A DNA stretch of 9,455 bases from Clostridia bacterium (lineage in GTDB: Bacteria > Bacillota_A > Clostridia > Oscillospirales > SIG627): positions 1 through 9,455 of the forward strand of contig JAFVYT010000038.1 in assembly GCA_017508505.1 (NCBI GenBank). The letters run 5' to 3'. The translations under genes and the position numbers were made by a program. Below, in pieces: positions 7,358 to 9,455 of this stretch. Below the pieces are notes generated by a model. That model did not search any database and was not told the DNA's origin. It was given only the letters and a program-made list of their open reading frames with translations. The stretch's first letter is position 1, and each line of letters opens with the position of its first letter.

Positions 7358-7391
7358 TTCCATCCGAGAAAATTCGTCCTTGGGATGGAAT
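7357..7391. repeat. Perfect 9-bp inverted repeat between divergent promoters (operator-like)
   Basis: ATTCCATCC at 7357-7365 and its exact reverse complement GGATGGAAT at 7383-7391 are separated by 17 nt. The left arm meets the -35 box of the leftward promoter at one base and the right arm ends 13 nt before the -35 of the rightward promoter. There is no U-tract, so it is not an intrinsic terminator. Binding of a dimeric regulator is the simplest reading, but chance cannot be excluded. Confidence 0.5.
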
Positions 7392-7404
7392 GCATCCTTT
7401 GCCC

Positions 7405-7433
7405 TTGCAATTTGAAAAGAATTGTGGTATATT
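7405..7433 (+). promoter_or_regulatory. Candidate sigma-A promoter of the MFS transporter/phosphodiesterase genes
   Basis: TTGCAA (7405-7410), a 17-nt spacer and TATATT (7428-7433), preceded by TGG as an extended -10. Transcription would start near 7440, giving a leader of roughly 24 nt to the ATG at 7464. Spacing and both boxes fit a vegetative Gram-positive promoter well. Confidence 0.65.
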
Positions 7434-7463
7434 TTGCTTGCAAAATACTGTTTTGGAGGTTCT

Positions 7464-8750
7464 ATGAAGCTGAACGTCAAAAGAACCGTGCTCATCGGCT
7501 TTGCCTTTATGTCGATTCTCGCATTCTGGCAAATGTATGATCAGGTCATTCCCTATCTTTTGGAATCGTACTTCGGCCTATCCACTCTGCAGGCCAACGC
7601 CGTTATGAGCGTGGACAACATTCTCGCCATTTTTATGCTTCCCCTGTTCGGTGCTCTTTCGGACAAAACGAAGACCCGTCTCGGAAAGCGTACCCCCTAC
7701 ATTCTTTTCGGTACCCTTCTGGCCTGCGCTCTGCTTCTTCTGCTCGGGCTTTTCACTTCCACAAAGAGCTTTTGGGGCTTTATGATCTCGCTGTTTCTCA
7801 TCCTATTCGTGATGAGCACCTACCGCACCCCCGCCGTGGCCTATATGCCCGACGTTACGCCGAAGCCCTTGCGCTCCAAGGGAAACGCAATCATCAATCT
7901 CATCGGCTACGTGGGCGGCATCTTTTCCATGGGCGTGATGATGGTTTTGCTGAAAAGTGAAAAGAACGAGGCGGGCGAATCGGTCTATGCCGAGGGACAG
8001 TCCTTTTTCCCCGTTTTTCTTGCTGTAGCGGCCTTTATGCTGGTCTCCGTTCTGATTCTCGTTTTCACCATCAAGGAAAACCGCCTTTTAGCAGAAGTCA
8101 AGGATGAGATGGGCGAGGAGGAAGAGGATGAGCCGGAAAACGTCGGTGTCAAGGGCAAAAAGCTCGCTCCCGACGTGTTCCGCTCTCTGGTTTTGATCCT
8201 TTGTTCTGTCTTCCTTTGGTTTGCCGCTTACAATGCGGTGACAACCGCCTTTTCCCGTTACTGCGTCGAGGTGCTCGGTGCGGGCATCGGAACCAGCTCG
8301 GGATATCTTCTCGTTGCGACGGTTTCCGCCATCATCTCCTTTGTCCCTCTCGGCTGGCTCTCGGGAAAGCTTGGCAGAAAAAAGACTGTTCTCCTCGGCA
8401 TTTTGCTGATGACCGTATGCTACTCAGGAGCGATCTTTCTTACCCGCGCAACTCTAATCATTTATCTTTTATTTGCCGTAGTCGGCATCGGCTGGGCCGC
8501 CATCAACGTCAACTCCTTCCCTATGGTTGTGGAAATGTCAAGCGGCGCGAACGTTGGTAAATACACCGGCTTTTACTACACCTTTTCCATGGCAGCGCAG
8601 ATCGCAACGCCCCTTGTCTCCGGCTTTCTCATTGACCATCTTCCCCTGGGGTATCGCATTCTGTTCCCCTATGCAGTGGTGTTCTCCGTGCTTTCCTTCA
8701 TCACCATGAGTCAGGTTCGCCACGGCGATTCCCGTCCTGCAAAAGAATAA
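7464..8750 (+). CDS. MFS transporter, GPH/SLC45-like (COG2211-type), substrate unknown
   Basis: The 428-residue product is an integral membrane protein with about twelve hydrophobic segments in two groups of six. The loop after helix 2 reads GALSDKTKTRLGKRTPYI (63-80), the form of MFS motif A seen in glycoside/cation symporters (MelB type) and SLC45-like sugar carriers; a second copy, GWLSGKLGRKKTV (297-309), marks the second half. The central cytoplasmic loop (about 204-237) is strongly acidic (MGEEEEDEPENV) and then basic. Segments such as INVNSFPMVVEMSSGANVGKY (347-367) resemble SLC45-type sugar transporters, but the substrate cannot be read from sequence. The ATG at 7464 has GGAGG 4 nt upstream; an ATG at 7422 would lie before the likely transcription start and add unsupported residues. 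The phosphodiesterase gene follows after 43 nt without a terminator, so the two are probably co-transcribed and a glycerol- or phosphodiester-related substrate is possible, though only inferred. Confidence 0.85.
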   Translation: MKLNVKRTVLIGFAFMSILAFWQMYDQVIPYLLESYFGLSTLQANAVMSVDNILAIFMLPLFGALSDKTKTRLGKRTPYILFGTLLACALLLLLGLFTSTKSFWGFMISLFLILFVMSTYRTPAVAYMPDVTPKPLRSKGNAIINLIGYVGGIFSMGVMMVLLKSEKNEAGESVYAEGQSFFPVFLAVAAFMLVSVLILVFTIKENRLLAEVKDEMGEEEEDEPENVGVKGKKLAPDVFRSLVLILCSVFLWFAAYNAVTTAFSRYCVEVLGAGIGTSSGYLLVATVSAIISFVPLGWLSGKLGRKKTVLLGILLMTVCYSGAIFLTRATLIIYLLFAVVGIGWAAINVNSFPMVVEMSSGANVGKYTGFYYTFSMAAQIATPLVSGFLIDHLPLGYRILFPYAVVFSVLSFITMSQVRHGDSRPAKE

Positions 8751-8793
8751 ATCCGAGCCCGAGTCGACAATTCACATTTGAAAGGAGTCCGTT

Positions 8794-9455
8794 ATGGTAC
8801 CCGCTCTCGTTTGCGCTGCAGTCCTGATCGTCCTGTCCTTGATCCTCGTTCTCATCGTTTCCCCCTCCGACCGCACCCACCCCGATGTCAAAAAACTCCG
8901 AGGCACCTATATCGCTCACAGAGGCCTTCACGACAAGAGCAAGGGAATTCCCGAAAATTCTCTACCCGCCTTCCAAAGGGCCGTAGACATGGGCTTTCCC
9001 ATTGAAATCGACATTCACCTGAGCCGCGACGGTGAGGTCGTCGTTTTCCACGATCGCAATACCAAGCGTGTCTGCGGCGTCGACGCACGAATCGAGGAGA
9101 CCAATTTAAAGGAGCTGCAAAGTCTTCGCCTGGAGGGCACCCGTGAACGGATCCCCACCCTCAAGGAGGTGCTGGAGGTCGTAGACGGAAAGGTCTTTCT
9201 ATTGATCGAATTCAAGATGGTGGATCACAACACCAAGGAGCTTTGCGAGGCCGCCGATCGGATCCTTGCGGAATACAAGGGTCTTTATTACGTCCAGTCC
9301 TTCTACCCTCAGGTGCTCCGCTGGTATAAGAAAAAACGCAAGAAGATCTGTCGCGGCCTTTTGGCCGCAAGGTTCTCCGGGAAGGAAAATCCCACGAAGA
9401 AGAATCTTCTCCCCCGTCAGATGGCCGGCAGAATGCTGTTCAACTTCTTGGCCCG
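8794..9455 (+). CDS. Glycerophosphodiester phosphodiesterase family protein, membrane-anchored; 3' end outside window
   Basis: GDPD enzymes hydrolyse glycerophosphodiesters to glycerol 3-phosphate and an alcohol. The frame from the ATG at 8794 is open for 220 codons to the window edge, so the C-terminal part is missing. A hydrophobic segment at residues 4-23 suggests a single membrane anchor. The catalytic pattern follows: YIAHRG at 39-44 (general acid/base His42), IPENSLPAF at 52-60, the metal ligands in IEIDIHLSRDG (Glu71, Asp73), VVFHD at 83-87 (second His86), and LLIEFK as the later Glu/Lys strand. The start is supported by AAAGGAG 6 nt upstream. The flank after the anchor (DVKKLRG) is basic and the N-terminus has no charged side chain, so the positive-inside rule hints at a cytoplasmic active site, but weakly. 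A family-wide alternative is a glycerol-phosphodiesterase acting on lipoteichoic-acid-type polymers. It trails the MFS gene by 43 nt. Confidence 0.9.
   Translation, partial: MVPALVCAAVLIVLSLILVLIVSPSDRTHPDVKKLRGTYIAHRGLHDKSKGIPENSLPAFQRAVDMGFPIEIDIHLSRDGEVVVFHDRNTKRVCGVDARIEETNLKELQSLRLEGTRERIPTLKEVLEVVDGKVFLLIEFKMVDHNTKELCEAADRILAEYKGLYYVQSFYPQVLRWYKKKRKKICRGLLAARFSGKENPTKKNLLPRQMAGRMLFNFLA

Noticed and set aside
7256..7463. SOS (LexA) box controlling ruvCAB
   Set aside because: I looked for the Gram-positive CGAAC-N4-GTTCG type palindrome in the whole intergenic region and did not see one. The inverted repeat at 7357-7391 has a different sequence and spacing.
7332..7532. Small minus-strand open frame of 66 codons overlapping the start of the MFS gene
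   Set aside because: It spans both promoters and the 5' end of the transporter, has no ribosome binding site of note and no recognisable product.
8751..8793. Terminator or separate promoter between the MFS and GDPD genes
   Set aside because: The 43-nt gap holds only a GTCGAC palindrome and the ribosome binding site; there is no hairpin with a T-tract and no paired -35/-10.
1..9455. CRISPR array, insertion sequence, tRNA/rRNA gene, prophage or defence island
   Set aside because: No direct-repeat array, terminal inverted repeats with transposase, tRNA-like cloverleaf or defence-type domain was recognised; nearly all of the window is housekeeping or transport coding sequence.

Overview
The window reads as ordinary chromosome from a Gram-positive anaerobe, most likely class Clostridia. 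By eye the base composition is intermediate (about half GC). Strong AGGAGG-type ribosome binding sites, TTG starts, TGn extended -10 promoters, a group II ECF transporter module (ecfA1-ecfA2-ecfT) and a full ruvC-ruvA-ruvB set all fit that. The genus cannot be fixed from the sequence alone.

Left part (1-7255, all minus strand): a very tight head-to-tail gene run in transcription order ruvC (TTG start), ruvA, ruvB, a COG1092-like SAM methyltransferase, ecfA1, ecfA2, ecfT, truA, and then an incomplete gene for a membrane-anchored protein of unknown function that leaves the window at position 1. Junctions range from a 7-nt overlap to a 6-nt gap, except for 39 nt after truA. No terminator is visible, so one promoter at about 7329-7357 could drive the whole run. 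It mixes Holliday-junction resolution (RuvABC), probable RNA methylation, the shared energising module for vitamin/metal uptake (EcfA1A2T) and tRNA pseudouridylation (TruA). The ecfA module and truA are usual partners, but the usual ribosomal protein genes (rplQ before, rplM/rpsI after) are absent here.

The main anomaly is in ecfA1. The reading frame breaks by one base at an A6 homopolymer (plus-strand T6 at 3928-3933). Both halves are otherwise perfect matches to the EcfA1 pattern, so a sequencing/assembly indel or a very recent mutation is more likely than an old pseudogene.

Middle (7256-7463): a divergent intergenic region with a sigma-A-like promoter facing each way and a perfect 9-bp inverted repeat between them that touches the -35 box of the leftward promoter.

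Right part (7464-9455, plus strand): a complete 12-helix MFS transporter of the GPH/SLC45-like type, followed after 43 nt by the 5' part of a glycerophosphodiester phosphodiesterase with an N-terminal membrane anchor, which leaves the window at the right edge. The two look like an operon.

No tRNA, rRNA, CRISPR array, insertion sequence, prophage or defence gene was recognised. I found no convincing evidence of a new biological system; the points worth following are the ecfA1 frame break, the operator-like repeat, the transporter/phosphodiesterase pair and the unknown membrane-anchored protein.
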